Source: Elephas maximus indicus (lineage: Eukaryota > Chordata > Mammalia > Proboscidea > Elephantidae). Taken from it: a stretch of 64,000 nucleotides of DNA. Below, piece after piece: positions 13,201 through 21,850 of the stretch. Location of the stretch: positions 48,946,635 through 49,010,634 of the forward strand of contig NC_064827.1 in the NCBI RefSeq assembly GCF_024166365.1. Direction: 5' to 3'. The notes under the pieces were generated by a model. The model saw nothing but the letters and a program-made list of their open reading frames with translations. It did not search any database and was not told the DNA's origin. The stretch's first letter is position 1. Each line of letters begins with the position of its first letter. Made by a program: the position numbers and the translations under genes.

Positions 13201-16200
13201 ATCCAGGGCTTCAGTCAAGAATCCCAGGTGTTCCCCGAATCAATCATTGCAACCTGGGTCACATGCTGGACCCAGAGCATCCAAGATGCAGTTAGAGTGG
13301 AATGCTTGGCAGCACTGTGAAAGGGGTTATGAACACTCCTCTCTGCATTTTTCAACAAGTGTGTTTTTTAACTTCCCCTTTCTTCTTTGTCTTAGCTGTG
13401 GCCCTCCCAGGCCCGCCAGGTCCTCCAGGACAACCAGGGCTTCCTGGAACCAGAAACCTGGTCAGTATTGGTACCAATGTGTATTTTCCATTCTGCTTTG
13501 GATGAAATTACTTAAAACTCTGGCTGTAGTGTTCACAGCTGGCACGTGTTTTATTTTGGAATAAGGCCTCCATGAAAATAGAACTGGTAGATAAAACAAA
13601 ACTATGTATTACTTTGAGAGACAAATCTAATTATGGCTTACGGGTTAATTAAAACAAGGAAATATTTTATGAGTACGAAGATGTTTAAATACTGCAAGCA
13701 GTGTTCATTATTTATTCAGTTGACTTAACAAAGTAATAAGATACAGAAAAAGCAATCATTTATTATTTAAGTTCCATCCTTCTAATCCTTAATTGACTAA
13801 GCTATAATAAGAACCAATCATATTACATCAAAAATTATAAACACAAGTGGTCTTGTGCTGGTCCTTGTGCTGGCCAGCCTTCTCTATTCCGTCAAAGCAT
13901 GTTGCTCGCACATTCGTTACCCTGCAGATCACTGGGCAGGGCAGAAACCCATTGCCATTGAGTGCTAAGAAAATACAATAATGCACAAAAGGTGGACAAA
14001 TACCTCACAAGGAGATCAGGCGTCCTAGGAACGCTCCTCCGTCTTTGCTGGATTTTAGTCAAAATTTGACTGCCAAAAGAAGAGCTCTCCAGCAGATGGT
14101 AGAATTTTGATACTTGGCCACTTTGGGAGAATTTCTCAGCCATTTGGATTCACAAAGTCATTTAAGGCTAATTGAAAATTAATTTTTTTAGAATCTGAGT
14201 TGAAATGAAAGAAAAAAATGCCTCTTTTGGCTGCTACATCTTTGAGATTTGATGCTATTTAATAGATTTTTATCAATTGCTAGCCGAAAGGTTTGAAAGC
14301 ACCAACAGCTCCGTGGGGGAAAGGCGTGGCAGTCTGCTTCAATAGAGATTTATGGCCTAAGAAACACTATGAGGTCGCTTTGAGTTGGAATTGACTCGAT
14401 GGCAATGGGTTTGGTTTTTTTAGTTTATGTCTTCTTCTAAAATTCCAAGATGACGGTCTAACTTTGGCGGTTTTCTAGACAGAGAAATTGCAGACCACCG
14501 TTTTCTATCCTGTATGTAACATTGTAACTACCCAGCTAGGCACAAGATTTCAAGACCCAAGCATAAGTTGCTCACTTGCTTGCATTTCTTATTTTATATT
14601 TATTTCATTTCTGTCCAAATGAAAACAAATTGGAAACCATTTAAGAACAGCACAAGATAGCATCATTTAAAAACGTTAGGGTCACTGAGCAGCTGAAAAA
14701 ATGCCAGTGGTAGCACTTCCCGGTGATTTTGCTAATGCAAAACCCAACAGACAGCTCTGCTTACACTATTTAAGTGTCCTTGTACTCAAGAAATACCCTT
14801 TTCTGTTGTAATTTGTTAAATTCTTTATAGTTTAGACTTGTGTTTCAAAGCAATATATGGTTTTGTTTCATCAAAAAGAACACCCTTTGACTATTAATGA
14901 AGTCATGTATCTCCACGGGGCACAATAAATAAGCCTTTTGATAGAGTATGAGGGAATGGCTCATTGTTGACTTTACAAAGGGGCCAGCTTTCACACTGTG
15001 ACACTGCTATAATGATAACTGCAGTGTTTGGAATTTAAAATTATCTGACAGGTCACAGTGTTCAACAGCATGGATGAGATGCTGCAGAAAGCACATTTGG
15101 TTATAGAAGGGACGTTCATCTACCTGAGGGACAGCACTGAGTTTTTCATCCGTGTCAGAGAAGGCTGGAAAAAATTACAGGTAATTTTTAAAGTTTCTTT
15201 AACAAACGGCCTCGATACCCTCTAAAAATAATAGTCTGCTCCTGGGAATGCCACTTTCCTGTTGGTATTTCATCCTCGCTGTCCTGTTTTCCTTAAAGCT
15301 GGGAGAACTGATCCCCATTCCTGCCGACAGCCTTCCACCCCCTGCACTTGCCAGCAATGTGAGTATTTTCCGGCTTTGCAGCTTGTTCCTTCAGTTGTCA
15401 GCGTTTACCGAGTCCCCCTGGTATTAAGCATCAAGCTCTCCGAGCTCCAGACAGCCAGGTTTAGTATCTTGTGGAAGTCCAGAAAATACCAGGCGCCAAC
15501 AGAAGAGTCTCACAATAGAGTCAAGGAAAAACTGGACCCAGAGGCTGGGGACCTGTCTTTCCCATTGTAGTAGCTGAATTCCTACGTGGCCTCAGTTTAT
15601 TCATCTGTGAAATCATTGCTTGGTGTAAGCAGTCTAGAAGAGCGCTTTAATTTTGATGCCCTGAGACTTCTTGGCTTGATAAGAACATTGTCCATTTTTT
15701 AGTCCTACAGTGACTCTGTGAGGCAGGTACTATCATCCTCATTCTGCAGATGAGGAAACTGAGGCTCTGAAGAAGTAACTAGCTCTATTAAGTGACAGAG
15801 TGAGCCATAAAACATGGGTCTTCTGCTTCCTTGATTCGGTGCTCCTTCTAAAAGGCTTGAGACCATCTCCTCTCTTTCTGAGGTTAATTGTTTTACTGGA
15901 GCAGGAAACTTCACAGTTAAGAGTGGCCCAAAGACAATAACAAACTATTTAAAGTACCTTCTCAAGAAAAACTGCACTAAGACCTCAGTGTACTGAAAAA
16001 CGAATTCAATGCGTATTCAAGGCATATTCAGAACCATTTGTTTTTCTCATTGATATAACAGCCACATCAGCCTCGTCCTCAGCCTCCACTGACGCCTATT
16101 TTAAGTACCAATTATGAGAAGCCTGCGGTAAGTACAATTCACACATTGACTCTGCAAATATTTAATGTGTGTCTGCTATGTGCTACCTCCTGTGCTTGGC

Positions 16201-19200
16201 ACACAGTTGCTACCCTCTAGATGCTTACAGAGTAGTGAGAGAGGCAAACAAAAGATAGGCAGTTACAAACGTTTCGATCAAAAATTCTGTAGAAGAATCC
16301 TGATGGAAGGGGATACAGAACAACTTTTAAAAATTTTCAATGGAATCCAGACTTTCTGGAGCTATTGAAGCTGGATGAGACCCCTGAAACTATTGCCCTT
16401 AGATAATCTTTAAATCAAAACGATCCCCTGAAGTGTTCTTTGAACAACAACAAAAAAGCTTATTTTAATTAGTAAAGTACATCTTCTTTGAGCAGTGTGT
16501 TCTTTTAAAGACTTATCTATGTGAGATCAAATTGACAATAGCCACTCGAAAGGTTGGATGGGAAGCTTAAGGGGCAGTGAGTTTAAGATAATCATGGTAG
16601 AATGATGTAGAAAAGGATAATGGGAAGAGTAGCACAACTTGAAGAATGTAACCAATGTCACTGAACTGTACATGTAGAAACTATTGAAACGATGTATCTT
16701 TGGCTCTGTATACTTCCACACACACACACAAAAAGATAAGCATTTACAATCTAGTGTGATAAATGGTTTGCGCAAGGCCAGTGCTGGTAAGTCAGAGAAG
16801 TCTACGTGAGGAGGTGAGGTCTAATCTAAGACCCAAAGGAGAGTCAGGAGCAGGAGTGAGCCAGGTGTAGGAGGAGGATCGGAATTGACAGAGGGACTGT
16901 GGGCTGGTGGGAGGCCAGGGGAAGCACTGTGCATTTCTCTAATGGCAAATATTCCAGTGCGGCTGAGAAAGGAGAAGTTTAGTCTGCAGATATCAGAAAG
17001 GGCAAGGGTTAGTCGTCAAGGGCCTTGGGAGCCAGGGTAGGAACTTCGACCTTTTCCGGTGGGCAGTGGGGAGCTACTGAAGGCTTTAGGCACCACAGAA
17101 ACAGAAGAAAAGCACCACAACCTCCTGCCCCACCATGTGGGCTCATTCCCTGTCCTTTGACTTAAGACATCTGAAAACATTTTTCTTTTCTGACACCTTA
17201 GACCCAGGTCTTGCACCATCCTTCCCCAGCTCTGTGCTATGAGATAAAGTAACTCCTGAGATTAGATTACGGAGGAGGGGTGGAGGAGGAGGAATGAGTG
17301 GCCCTTGATCATGAAATGTATTCTGAGGGTATGGCAGAAAGGGTTGGGAGAGAGGGCAGTAGAGAGGGCCAGGTTTGGGGAGAGAAACTGTGGGAGAAAG
17401 CAAACTATGGAATGGCTTTGATTTTGGCTGTTGGCCTTTACTGAGGGTAGAATTGTTATATGATCCCTAGCTTCCAAAAGACTCTATGCCAGCTACCTTA
17501 GTAATAAATGCCATGCCCTTCTTTTTTCAATGTCTTTTCCTCCTGGTCCCAGGCCTGCTAGGGAGATGGAAGAAAGGGGCAGCAGGCAGAGAGCTAAAGG
17601 GAGCTTGGGACGTAGAAGCAAAGCCAACTTAAAATCTCTGCTGTGAGCAGGAAACTGGGCTGGGGGAGGACCCAGAGATCTCAGACTAATAGTCCAAAGG
17701 CTGATCCAAGGAGCCAGTATAAGGAAGGCATTTCTACGATTTAGCACTGTTTGGAACTGGAACGTGCTGGTTTGGGAGATCATGAGACACTGGAAACACT
17801 CAAGCAGGAACTGAAATTCCAACTTCAGGTAGAGGGTGAATAAGATGACCTCGAAAATGCTTCCATCCTAAGAAGTCTATGACCTTATTAGGCGCATTAG
17901 AAGGTTATAAGTATTGGTATTTACCCTTAGCTCTTTGACTGCAACATCTTTTCTCTCACTTTTTTCAGTTGCACTTGGTTGCTCTGAACATGCCATTTTC
18001 TGGGTACATTCGAGCTGATTTTCAGTGCTTCCAGCAGGCCAGGGCTGCAGGACTGTTGTCCACCTACCGGGCATTCTTATCCTCCCATTTGCAAGATCTT
18101 TCCACAATTGTGAGGAAAGCAGAGAGATACAGCCTTCCAATAGTGAACCTCAAGGTAAAAACAAATATTCTTCCCATTGTCTTCCAGATGCACTGGTCAC
18201 TCCAGGGACCACAGGTTGCTGCCATTCCATGAGATCATCAGAGGACTGCTGGTTCAAAGCCCAGCTCTGTCCCTAACCGGCTGTGTGATTTTAGGCAAAT
18301 CACTTTCCCTCTCTGGGCCTCAGTTTTCTTATATTTAGACTGACCCTTCCTGCTTTGATGGTCTTGTGATCTTTTTCATTTATATAGTTTCATTTTTCTG
18401 TTTATAAAGCACTTTACATTCATTATCCAAGGAGGCCTGGTGGCCCAATGGTTAAGTGCTTGGTGGCTAACAAAAAGATCAGCAGTTTGAACCCACCGGT
18501 GGCTCCACAGGAGAAAAGACCTGGCAATCTGCTCCCATAAAGATTTACAGGTTGCTTTTTTTTTATGAGTTAGGATCAACCTGAGGCCACACAACAACAT
18601 CATTATCCTAATAGATACAGTAAAGATGGAAGTTATTCTTTTCTCAGTTTGTCAGAAGAGGACATGAAGACTCAGTGAGAAAAAACACTTTGCTCAAAGT
18701 CACTGAAATCTAGACTTAGTTTCCCCGATTCCCACGTCTGGGCTCTTTGTTCCACCCAAGGATGCCTCTTTCCACAGGGCATTGCCAAGTGGCAGCCAAG
18801 AACAGCTGTGAACATGGTCCCAGGGCAGAAGCACTCTGTCCTGCACCCTGGTTTGGTGCTCTCTGTGCATCTAAGCTGTCAAAGCTGGCAGACATTTCTC
18901 TGCCCCCACTTGCTGGCCAGCAGGCCCCCGTAGGTTCCTTCACTTATACCGTGGAAGCAGCTGTCTCCTTTAAGACGAAAGAGGGACAATTCTGCCGCTA
19001 TTGAGACACATTCTCGATTCTGACTACTACCTAGATCTCCAAGGCACTTTGAGACCCTTTGGTCCCTGTAACCGTAGAATTTTGAGTTGGAACCTAAGGC
19101 TAACAAGTTCCGTCCTAACCCCACGCAAGCACTTTCTGTCTCTTCTCCCAGGGTTCTTTTCCAACAGTTCGCTTACTTGATCATTTGTACTCATGGGCTT

Positions 19201-21146
19201 CTCCACAAGAGACTGGGCTCCTTCATGAAAAAGGACAAAGAGATTCGTCTCCACATCACCCACAGTGCAGAGTGGCACTGGCACAAATTTGAAGCACAGC
19301 ATATATGTATAAAATTTTGAAAATAAAATAAAGACCTAAAATATACATTTGATGGAGAGGAGCCTTGTACCCACATATAGTAAGAGAAATAAAAGATCCA
19401 GACCAGCAGGGTTCAAGGATGGATTATAGAGCAATCCACAAACATTTCAGAGTCCCAACTCTGTCCAGGCTCTGGGATTGGGGTTGGGAGCTTAGGTGTG
19501 AGGTGGCATCTGAACCTTGAACAATGAGTAGAAATCTAGTCCATTTGCAGTCAGATCATATAATGATTCTAAAGTAGTGTTTTGTTTTCATAGGGCCAAG
19601 TACTTTTTAATAATTGGGACTCGATTTTTTCTGGCCACGGAGGTCAGTTCAATACTCATGTTCCGATATACTCCTTTGATGGCCGAGACGTGATGACAGA
19701 TCCTTCTTGGTAAGTGGTGGTGGAAGACCTTGTGGTGTATGGTATGACAAACAGCTTTAGGAGACGTCCCAACATGGGATGCCATCATCAGCTGCCCCTC
19801 TAGGATGTTGCTAGCATTAAGCATCAGTGATGCAGTTGAGGGGTATGGAGAGAGCTCTGGCCTTAGAACCAGGAAACCTAGGTCCAGTAGCTCAACATGA
19901 GACCTTGGGCAGGTCTCTTCCACTCTCCGAGCCTCAGCTTCCTCACCTGTAAAATGGGCGAGGTAATTATATGCCATAGGATTGATCTGAGAATAAAATG
20001 AATGAATATGTGTGAGGACATCTAGCATGCAGTAGGCACTTAGTAAGTGGTGAGTGATGCTACCCTTGGTGATTCTGTAACCCTAAACTGTGAGTTGCAC
20101 TCTAATTCTTTGAAAACTATGTATGCTTTTCAGAGTAGAGCAACTTGGCAAACCTTTCCTGAGTGCCTCCTCTATGCAGGACTCAGTGTCAGGCCCAGAG
20201 GGCACAATGATGAACCTACATGGCCCCTACTCTTATCCTTACAGGGAAAGACACACACAGACAAACTATGGTTCTAGGCAGAATAATGTAATTATAAATT
20301 GGAAACAGAGATAACATGATAAGAGCATGGAGGAAATATTCGTTCTTATTTGAGGGCAAAGTAGCCCTGGTGGTGTAGTGGTAAGCACTTGGCTGCTCAC
20401 TGAAAGTTGGCACTTCAAACCCACCAGCTCCTCCAAGGGAGAGGGGACCAGGCAATCTGCTCCTGTAAAGATTACAGCCTAGAAAACCCTATGGGGCAGT
20501 TCTACTCTGTCCTATAGGGTGACTATGAGTTGGAATCGACTCGCCAGCACGCAACAGCAATAGCTTGGGGGCAAGAATCAGAGAAGGCTTCATGCAACAG
20601 GAGGCATTTATTGGGCTTTGAAAGATGAGGAGGACTCCCTGGACTGAAAATGAAAGAGAGGCCGCTCCAGATGAAGGGACCTCATGAGCAAAGGTTCAAA
20701 TTCACAGCAGCAAGGTATGATGTGAAAACAGCTACAACCTGGCTGTGGTTGGAATATATAGTGTGTTCAAAAAGATGGAAAGAGCAATGAGGGCAGGAGA
20801 TCATTTGAAGTCAATCCATGGAGGGTTAAGGAGCTTGACCCTTGATTCCCTAGGCTTATGCCAATTCACTCACCAAGATATATCACAAAGAAGTGTCATT
20901 TCCAAAAGTAATACAACAAAATTACTTTTTAGGCCAGAGAAGATCGTTTGGCATGGCTCCAACGCCCATGGCATCCGTCTGGTGGATAACTACTGTGAAG
21001 CATGGCGAACCGAGGACATGGCAGTCACAGGACTCGCCTCCCCACTGAGCACAGGGAAGATTCTGGACCAGAAAGCATATAACTGTGCTAGTAGGCTCAT
21101 TGTTCTGTGTATCGAAAACAGCTTCATGACAGATGCTAGAAAGTAA
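229..21146 (+). CDS. COL15A1: COL15A1 3' part (collagen alpha-1(XV)), 18 coding exons
   Basis: Coding segments: 229-297, 407-442, 1252-1305, 1394-1453, 2939-3007, 3141-3182, 5614-5659, 7864-7944, 8615-8664, 8786-8887, 10799-10943, 13396-13460, 15052-15180, 15299-15358, 16062-16127, 17969-18154, 19594-19709, 20933-21146. They sum to 1590 nt, divisible by three, with no internal stop, ending in TAA. The order is collagenous Gly-X-Y blocks, trimerisation region, Pro-rich hinge, then endostatin domain with four cysteines. That architecture occurs only in multiplexins XV and XVIII; the residues fit XV (for example ALNMPFSG and [10 protein letters not shown] at the end). Known role: secreted chondroitin-sulfate proteoglycan collagen of the basement membrane zone, linking it to interstitial matrix. 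The 5' part lies upstream of the window. If the human count of 42 exons applies, these are exons 25-42 (inference). Confidence 0.97.
407..442 (+). CDS. COL15A1: COL15A1 exon b: four Gly-X-Y triplets
   Basis: Acceptor ttttag, donor gtaagt; 36 nt, phase 0-0. It encodes [12 protein letters not shown], a perfect Gly-X-Y run. Small exons that are multiples of 9 nt and begin with a Gly codon are typical of collagen genes. Skipping it would remove exactly four triplets and keep the frame. Confidence 0.94.
1252..1305 (+). CDS. COL15A1: COL15A1 exon c: 54-nt collagen exon
   Basis: Acceptor ctgatag, donor gtaagt; 54 nt, phase 0-0, the classic collagen exon size. It encodes six perfect triplets starting [10 protein letters not shown]. 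The helix continues unbroken from the previous exon into the next. Confidence 0.95.
1394..1453 (+). CDS. COL15A1: COL15A1 exon d: collagen triplets ending in an imperfection
   Basis: Acceptor tttcag, donor gtgagt; 60 nt, phase 0-0. It encodes [16 protein letters not shown] followed by VMMP. Only four residues separate the last Gly here from the first Gly of the next exon, a short break in the Gly-X-Y register. The preceding intron is only 88 bp. Confidence 0.95.
1945..2135 (-). mobile_element. MIR, minus strand
   Basis: cactgagcacctactgcata, ccccatgagacactccgtgg and gaggaaactggggcctagag follow the reverse MIR order. Intron between the exons at 1394 and 2939. Confidence 0.75.
2585..2795 (+). 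mobile_element. MIR, plus strand
   Basis: ttctgccttaaattgctgtg, tgaacttgagcaggtcgctt and gttatctgcatttgtaaagc follow the forward MIR order. Confidence 0.75.
2939..3007 (+). CDS. COL15A1: COL15A1 exon e: Pro-rich triplets into a non-collagenous segment
   Basis: Acceptor cctcag, donor gtaagt; 69 nt, phase 0-0. [18 protein letters not shown] is very Pro-rich and so likely a stable helix; INIKG then opens the following non-collagenous (NC) segment. Confidence 0.95.
3141..3182 (+). CDS. COL15A1: COL15A1 exon f: NC segment with a cysteine
   Basis: Acceptor cccacag, donor gtaagt; 42 nt, phase 0-0. It encodes [14 protein letters not shown]. The single Cys lies outside the helix and could take part in interchain disulfide bonding, as NC-domain cysteines of collagen XV are thought to do (inference for this residue). 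The preceding intron is 133 bp. Confidence 0.94.
3575..3740 (-). mobile_element. MIR, minus strand
   Basis: acaaccctgcaaggcaggga, cccactttataatgaggaaa and ggcttatccaaggtcctcag match the core of MIR. Confidence 0.65.
4140..5613 (+). other. COL15A1 intron, no recognised element
   Basis: Intron between the exons at 3141-3182 and 5614-5659. No repeat or coding signal I can name; composition is balanced and short ORFs have no family resemblance. Confidence 0.6.
5614..5659 (+). CDS. COL15A1: COL15A1 exon g: rest of the NC segment, weak donor
   Basis: Acceptor cttcag, 46 nt, phase 0 to 1. It encodes [15 protein letters not shown] plus the first base of a Gly codon. The donor is gtacac, which departs from the gtragt consensus, yet the frame joins correctly to the exon at 7864 (G + GT = Gly). 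The protein segment is recognisable as collagen XV (ELITFHG). Confidence 0.92.
6120..6240. mobile_element. MER5A-like hAT fragment
   Basis: cagcagcatcagcatcagcg, gttggaaatgcagaatctgc and ttaacaagctcccgaggtga are the standard MER5A blocks. COL15A1 intron. Confidence 0.75.
7111..7378 (+). repeat. local duplication, copy 1 (COL15A1 intron)
   Basis: About 268 bp alignable by eye with 8195-8454: tctgtctgtctgggctagta, gatgctggtctcctgagagg, ttggtgttcttccaacattg and gtaagtggaatact all recur with substitutions. The first 70 bp resembles a MIR end; the remainder is otherwise single copy here. Confidence 0.85.
7640..7745 (+). mobile_element. L2 3' end fragment
   Basis: tcaaggtcaggaactgtgtc, a tatctgcctctgctctcccc block and cctagtgactcctcaatagg resemble the L2 3' terminus, shortly before the exon at 7864. 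Confidence 0.5.
7864..7944 (+). CDS. COL15A1: COL15A1 exon h: lysine-rich collagen triplets
   Basis: Acceptor ggcag after a T-rich tract at 7828-7858, donor gtaacc; 81 nt, phase 1-1. It encodes [18 protein letters not shown] and on to GAQGPP, a charged Gly-X-Y run restarting the helix. Because it is symmetric, skipping this exon alone would keep the frame and delete 27 residues. Confidence 0.95.
8130..8270 (-). mobile_element. MIR, minus strand
   Basis: gtgaaatgaggcccaaagtg, acttgctcgagatcccacag and a cctgtctgtctgatctagtg end. Its last 70 bp is shared with copy 1 of the local duplication. Confidence 0.6.
8195..8454 (+). repeat. local duplication, copy 2 (COL15A1 intron)
   Basis: Direct-orientation partner of 7111-7378: cctgtctgtctgatctagtg, aatgctggtctctgaaaggt, ttggtgttcttccaaccttg and gtaagtggaatact. 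The copies flank the exon at 7864-7944 and are about 1.08 kb apart. Confidence 0.85.
8615..8664 (+). CDS. COL15A1: COL15A1 exon i: NC interruption
   Basis: Acceptor ttttag, donor gtgagt; 50 nt, phase 1 to 0. It encodes [16 protein letters not shown] after the shared Gly, a non-collagenous hinge rich in hydrophobic and aromatic residues between two helical blocks. Confidence 0.94.
8786..8887 (+). CDS. COL15A1: COL15A1 exon j: collagen block with internal break
   Basis: Acceptor ttccag, donor gtgagt; 102 nt, phase 0-0. [15 protein letters not shown] is followed by a break (NGNFFVS), then [12 protein letters not shown]. The intron before it is 121 bp. Confidence 0.94.
9288..9425 (+). mobile_element. 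AfroSINE-family 3' fragment
   Basis: ctgaaaaatcagccattaaa, then cctatagagcacagttctac and catgagtcggaatcaacttg, the 3' half of an AfroSINE variant. 5' truncated, within COL15A1 intron after the exon at 8786. Confidence 0.82.
9610..9780 (+). mobile_element. MIR, plus strand
   Basis: ttccagctctgcttttaatt, ccttgtggccttaggcaagt and tcttcatttgtaaaatgcaa are forward MIR blocks. Confidence 0.78.
9845..10120 (-). mobile_element. MIR, minus strand, near full length
   Basis: ttactggatattggacatta, atcctgtgaggttgttacca and cagaggaggaaactgaggct, ending in the tRNA-like ctagtgcactatactgctcc head. Confidence 0.8.
10220..10245 (+). repeat. poly-A run, 26 bases
   Basis: Uninterrupted A26 in a COL15A1 intron, possibly the tail of a decayed retroelement. 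Likely polymorphic in length. Confidence 0.9.
10799..10943 (+). CDS. COL15A1: COL15A1 exon k: last long collagen block
   Basis: Acceptor taatag, 145 nt, phase 0 to 1. It encodes [18 protein letters not shown], then [12 protein letters not shown] and a run of GPP triplets ending in PPAILGA. The donor gttggt is weak. The last base plus CT from the next exon makes the Ala of AVALPG, confirming the join. It is the most proline-rich part of the window. Confidence 0.95.
11205..11430 (-). mobile_element. MIR, minus strand
   Basis: tttattgaatgtttacctag, tcattttacagatgaggaaa and ggtcacacagttaataagtg are in MIR order. Confidence 0.78.
12310..12535 (-). mobile_element. MIR, minus strand
   Basis: gtagccttcacgacaactgt, ttcagagaggttaagtgact and ccacaaacactagtaagtgg are in MIR order. 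Confidence 0.75.
12773..12925 (-). mobile_element. RTE/BovB-like LINE reverse-transcriptase fragment, minus strand
   Basis: The minus strand encodes [20 protein letters not shown] and [20 protein letters not shown], which match the post-catalytic part of RTE-type reverse transcriptases (usual form FLGSKIT...EIKRRLLLGRKA). A short fragment within a COL15A1 intron. Confidence 0.8.
13396..13460 (+). CDS. COL15A1: COL15A1 exon l: final Gly-X-Y triplets
   Basis: Acceptor cttag, donor gtcagt; 65 nt, phase 1 to 0. [22 protein letters not shown] ends the C-terminal collagenous domain; the non-collagenous C-terminus (NC10) begins at or just after it. Exons k and l together are 210 nt, so joint skipping would be in frame while skipping either alone would not. 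Confidence 0.95.
13461..14277 (+). other. COL15A1 intron, AT-rich, nothing recognised
   Basis: Intron sequence after the last collagenous exon; AT-rich between 13560 and 13850. The stretch 14425-15051 up to the trimerisation exon is likewise unremarkable. Confidence 0.6.
14278..14424 (+). mobile_element. AfroSINE fragment
   Basis: Starts within the body (ctagccgaaaggtttgaaag) and runs through gtggcagtctgcttcaatag to gttggaattgactcgatggc, then a ggtttggttttttt tail. The 5' tRNA-like part is missing. Confidence 0.88.
15052..15180 (+). CDS. COL15A1: COL15A1 exon m: trimerisation domain
   Basis: Acceptor ctgacag, donor gtaatt; 129 nt, 43 codons, phase 0-0. Recognisable pieces are [21 protein letters not shown] and [16 protein letters not shown]. 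This is the multiplexin trimerisation fold (known family) that joins three chains before helix zipping. Mixed polar and hydrophobic residues with no Gly repeat mark the change from helix to globular region. Confidence 0.95.
15299..15358 (+). CDS. COL15A1: COL15A1 exon n: end of trimerisation domain and start of hinge
   Basis: Acceptor ttaaag, donor gtgagt; 60 nt, phase 0-0. [11 protein letters not shown] completes the trimerisation region; LPPPALASN begins the proline-rich hinge that is cut by proteases to free endostatin (known for the family). The preceding intron is 118 bp. Confidence 0.93.
15690..15850 (-). mobile_element. MIR fragment, minus strand
   Basis: actctgtgaggcaggtacta and ctgcagatgaggaaactgag are the MIR core. 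Intron between the exons at 15299 and 16062. Confidence 0.7.
16062..16127 (+). CDS. COL15A1: COL15A1 exon o: proline-rich hinge
   Basis: Acceptor ataacag, donor gtaagt; 66 nt, phase 0-0. It encodes [22 protein letters not shown]. The hinge between trimerisation and endostatin domains is the fastest-changing part of the C-terminus. The exon ends in NYEKPA, directly before the endostatin fold. Confidence 0.92.
16345..16735 (+). mobile_element. LINE 3' end fragment (L1-type), plus strand
   Basis: gatgagacccctgaaactat, taatcatggtagaatgatgt and gaatgtaaccaatgtcactg also occur in variant form in the element at 25290-25952. It ends near a short CA run. Confidence 0.65.
16790..17100 (+). repeat. ancient repeat, family not named
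   Basis: aagggccttgggagccaggg, gtgggcagtggggagctact and gaaggctttaggc parallel a segment at 28520-28610, so both are copies of one old repeat. I cannot name the family from sequence alone. Confidence 0.5.
17969..18154 (+). CDS. COL15A1: COL15A1 exon p: endostatin-XV, first part
   Basis: Acceptor tttcag after a T/C tract, donor gtaaaa; 186 nt, 62 codons, phase 0-0. It starts [20 protein letters not shown] and continues with [20 protein letters not shown] and [16 protein letters not shown]. It carries the first of the four endostatin cysteines (DFQC) and the first alpha-helix. Endostatin is a C-type-lectin-like fold released as an anti-angiogenic fragment (known family function). Confidence 0.96.
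18243..18375 (+). mobile_element. MIR, plus strand
   Basis: caaagcccagctctgtccct, ggctgtgtgattttaggcaa and tctctgggcctcagttttct are forward MIR blocks, just 90 bp after the exon at 17969-18154. Confidence 0.8.
18390..18720 (-). mobile_element. MIR, minus strand, split by AfroSINE
   Basis: tataaagcactttacattca before the SINE and gtcagaagaggacatgaaga after it belong to one minus-strand MIR. The SINE insertion duplicated TCATTATCC. Confidence 0.7.
18429..18599 (+). mobile_element. AfroSINE inserted in an older MIR
   Basis: ggcctggtggcccaatggtt at the 5' end and a diverged tail. It is flanked by a perfect 9-bp duplication TCATTATCC (18420-18428 and 18600-18608) and lies inside a minus-strand MIR whose halves continue on both sides. 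Confidence 0.9.
19594..19709 (+). CDS. COL15A1: COL15A1 exon q: endostatin-XV, middle part
   Basis: Acceptor catag, donor gtaagt; 116 nt, phase 0 to 2. It encodes [18 protein letters not shown], then [14 protein letters not shown] and the first two bases of a Trp codon, completed in the next exon (DPSWP). The IYSFDGRD motif is the endostatin core strand shared with collagen XVIII (FSFDGKD). Confidence 0.96.
19835..20065 (+). mobile_element. MIR, plus strand, near full length
   Basis: gagaccttgggcaggtctct, cgagcctcagcttcctcacc, tgtaaaatgggcgaggtaat and catgcagtaggcacttagta span the MIR consensus. Intron before the last exon. Confidence 0.85.
20362..20565 (+). mobile_element. AfroSINE, near full length
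   Basis: tagccctggtggtgtagtgg, ggcacttcaaacccaccagc, cctatggggcagttctactc and gttggaatcgactcgccagc appear in the standard order. COL15A1 intron just before the last exon. Confidence 0.93.
20933..21146 (+). CDS. COL15A1: COL15A1 last coding exon: endostatin-XV end and stop
   Basis: Acceptor ttttag, 214 nt from phase 2 to the TAA at 21144-21146. It encodes [40 protein letters not shown] and [16 protein letters not shown]. The three cysteines here (YC, NC, LC) plus DFQC from the exon at 17969 give the four needed for the two conserved endostatin disulfides. The ENSFMT C-terminus is diagnostic of endostatins. Confidence 0.97.
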
Positions 21147-21433
21147 TGAATGACCTTCCAATGATTCCTAAACATCGTCCAGTTTTCTTACATGAAAAGT
21201 TGACACTGAAATTTAAAATGTTTAAATGTTGTAAATATTACTGTTTTTTAATTACACATTCACCACAACAGCAACCAAAGAAAACATACCTCAATACAAT
21301 ACGCTCAAAACTGAAGACATAAAGGACTCAGATCAAAGACAAAATCTGGTTCATATATTGGTGCTAGATTCTGCAGGAAACCCCATGCAGTAGGAAGCGA
21401 ACACATCCCAACACAGGTTAAGAGCAAGTTGGA

Positions 21434-21439
21434 AATAAA
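21434..21439 (+). promoter_or_regulatory. COL15A1: candidate polyadenylation signal of COL15A1
   Basis: AATAAA about 290 nt after the TAA, the first canonical signal downstream of the stop. No cleavage evidence can be read from the sequence, so this is only positional. Confidence 0.4.
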
Positions 21440-21850
21440 AGTCATGGCCTTCTGCCCATGCATCCTTCAGAAAGTGATTTCCTCCTTTTAACCATTGCTG
21501 TTGAGTGTAAGATGTCCTTCATGTTTTCTTTCAAAGTCAGTGTTTAGAAATGTGACCCCTATCTAAGTTATGTGCAGACCGAATGCTTTATTCCTGAGCC
21601 TACATCCAATGCTTGCTGACTGCTATTCAGAGAAACACAACTGCTCAAATGATCCTATTTGTATTTTCAGATATTACCAGAGTTTAATTTTTTTTTTCCT
21701 CTAAAATATTATTGCCATCATGCTTTAGGAGTTTTATATTTTTACACAACCATATTTTAGTATGGCATCTGTTTATATAACTCTGACTTGCTGGAAAAGT
21801 TGAGACTCTAAATTATCTGAAACAAGAAAAGAAATGGCACATAATTACTA

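Noticed and set aside
15262-15570. A 102-codon frame continuing past the exon at 15299-15358
   Set aside because: It is read-through into the intron; the gtgagt donor at 15359 and the in-frame join to 16062 fit the collagen XV protein better, and part of the frame is a different phase from the real exon.
19588-20028. A 146-codon minus-strand ORF over a COL15A1 exon
   Set aside because: It is a shadow of the endostatin exon and an adjacent MIR on the opposite strand; no protein family resemblance.
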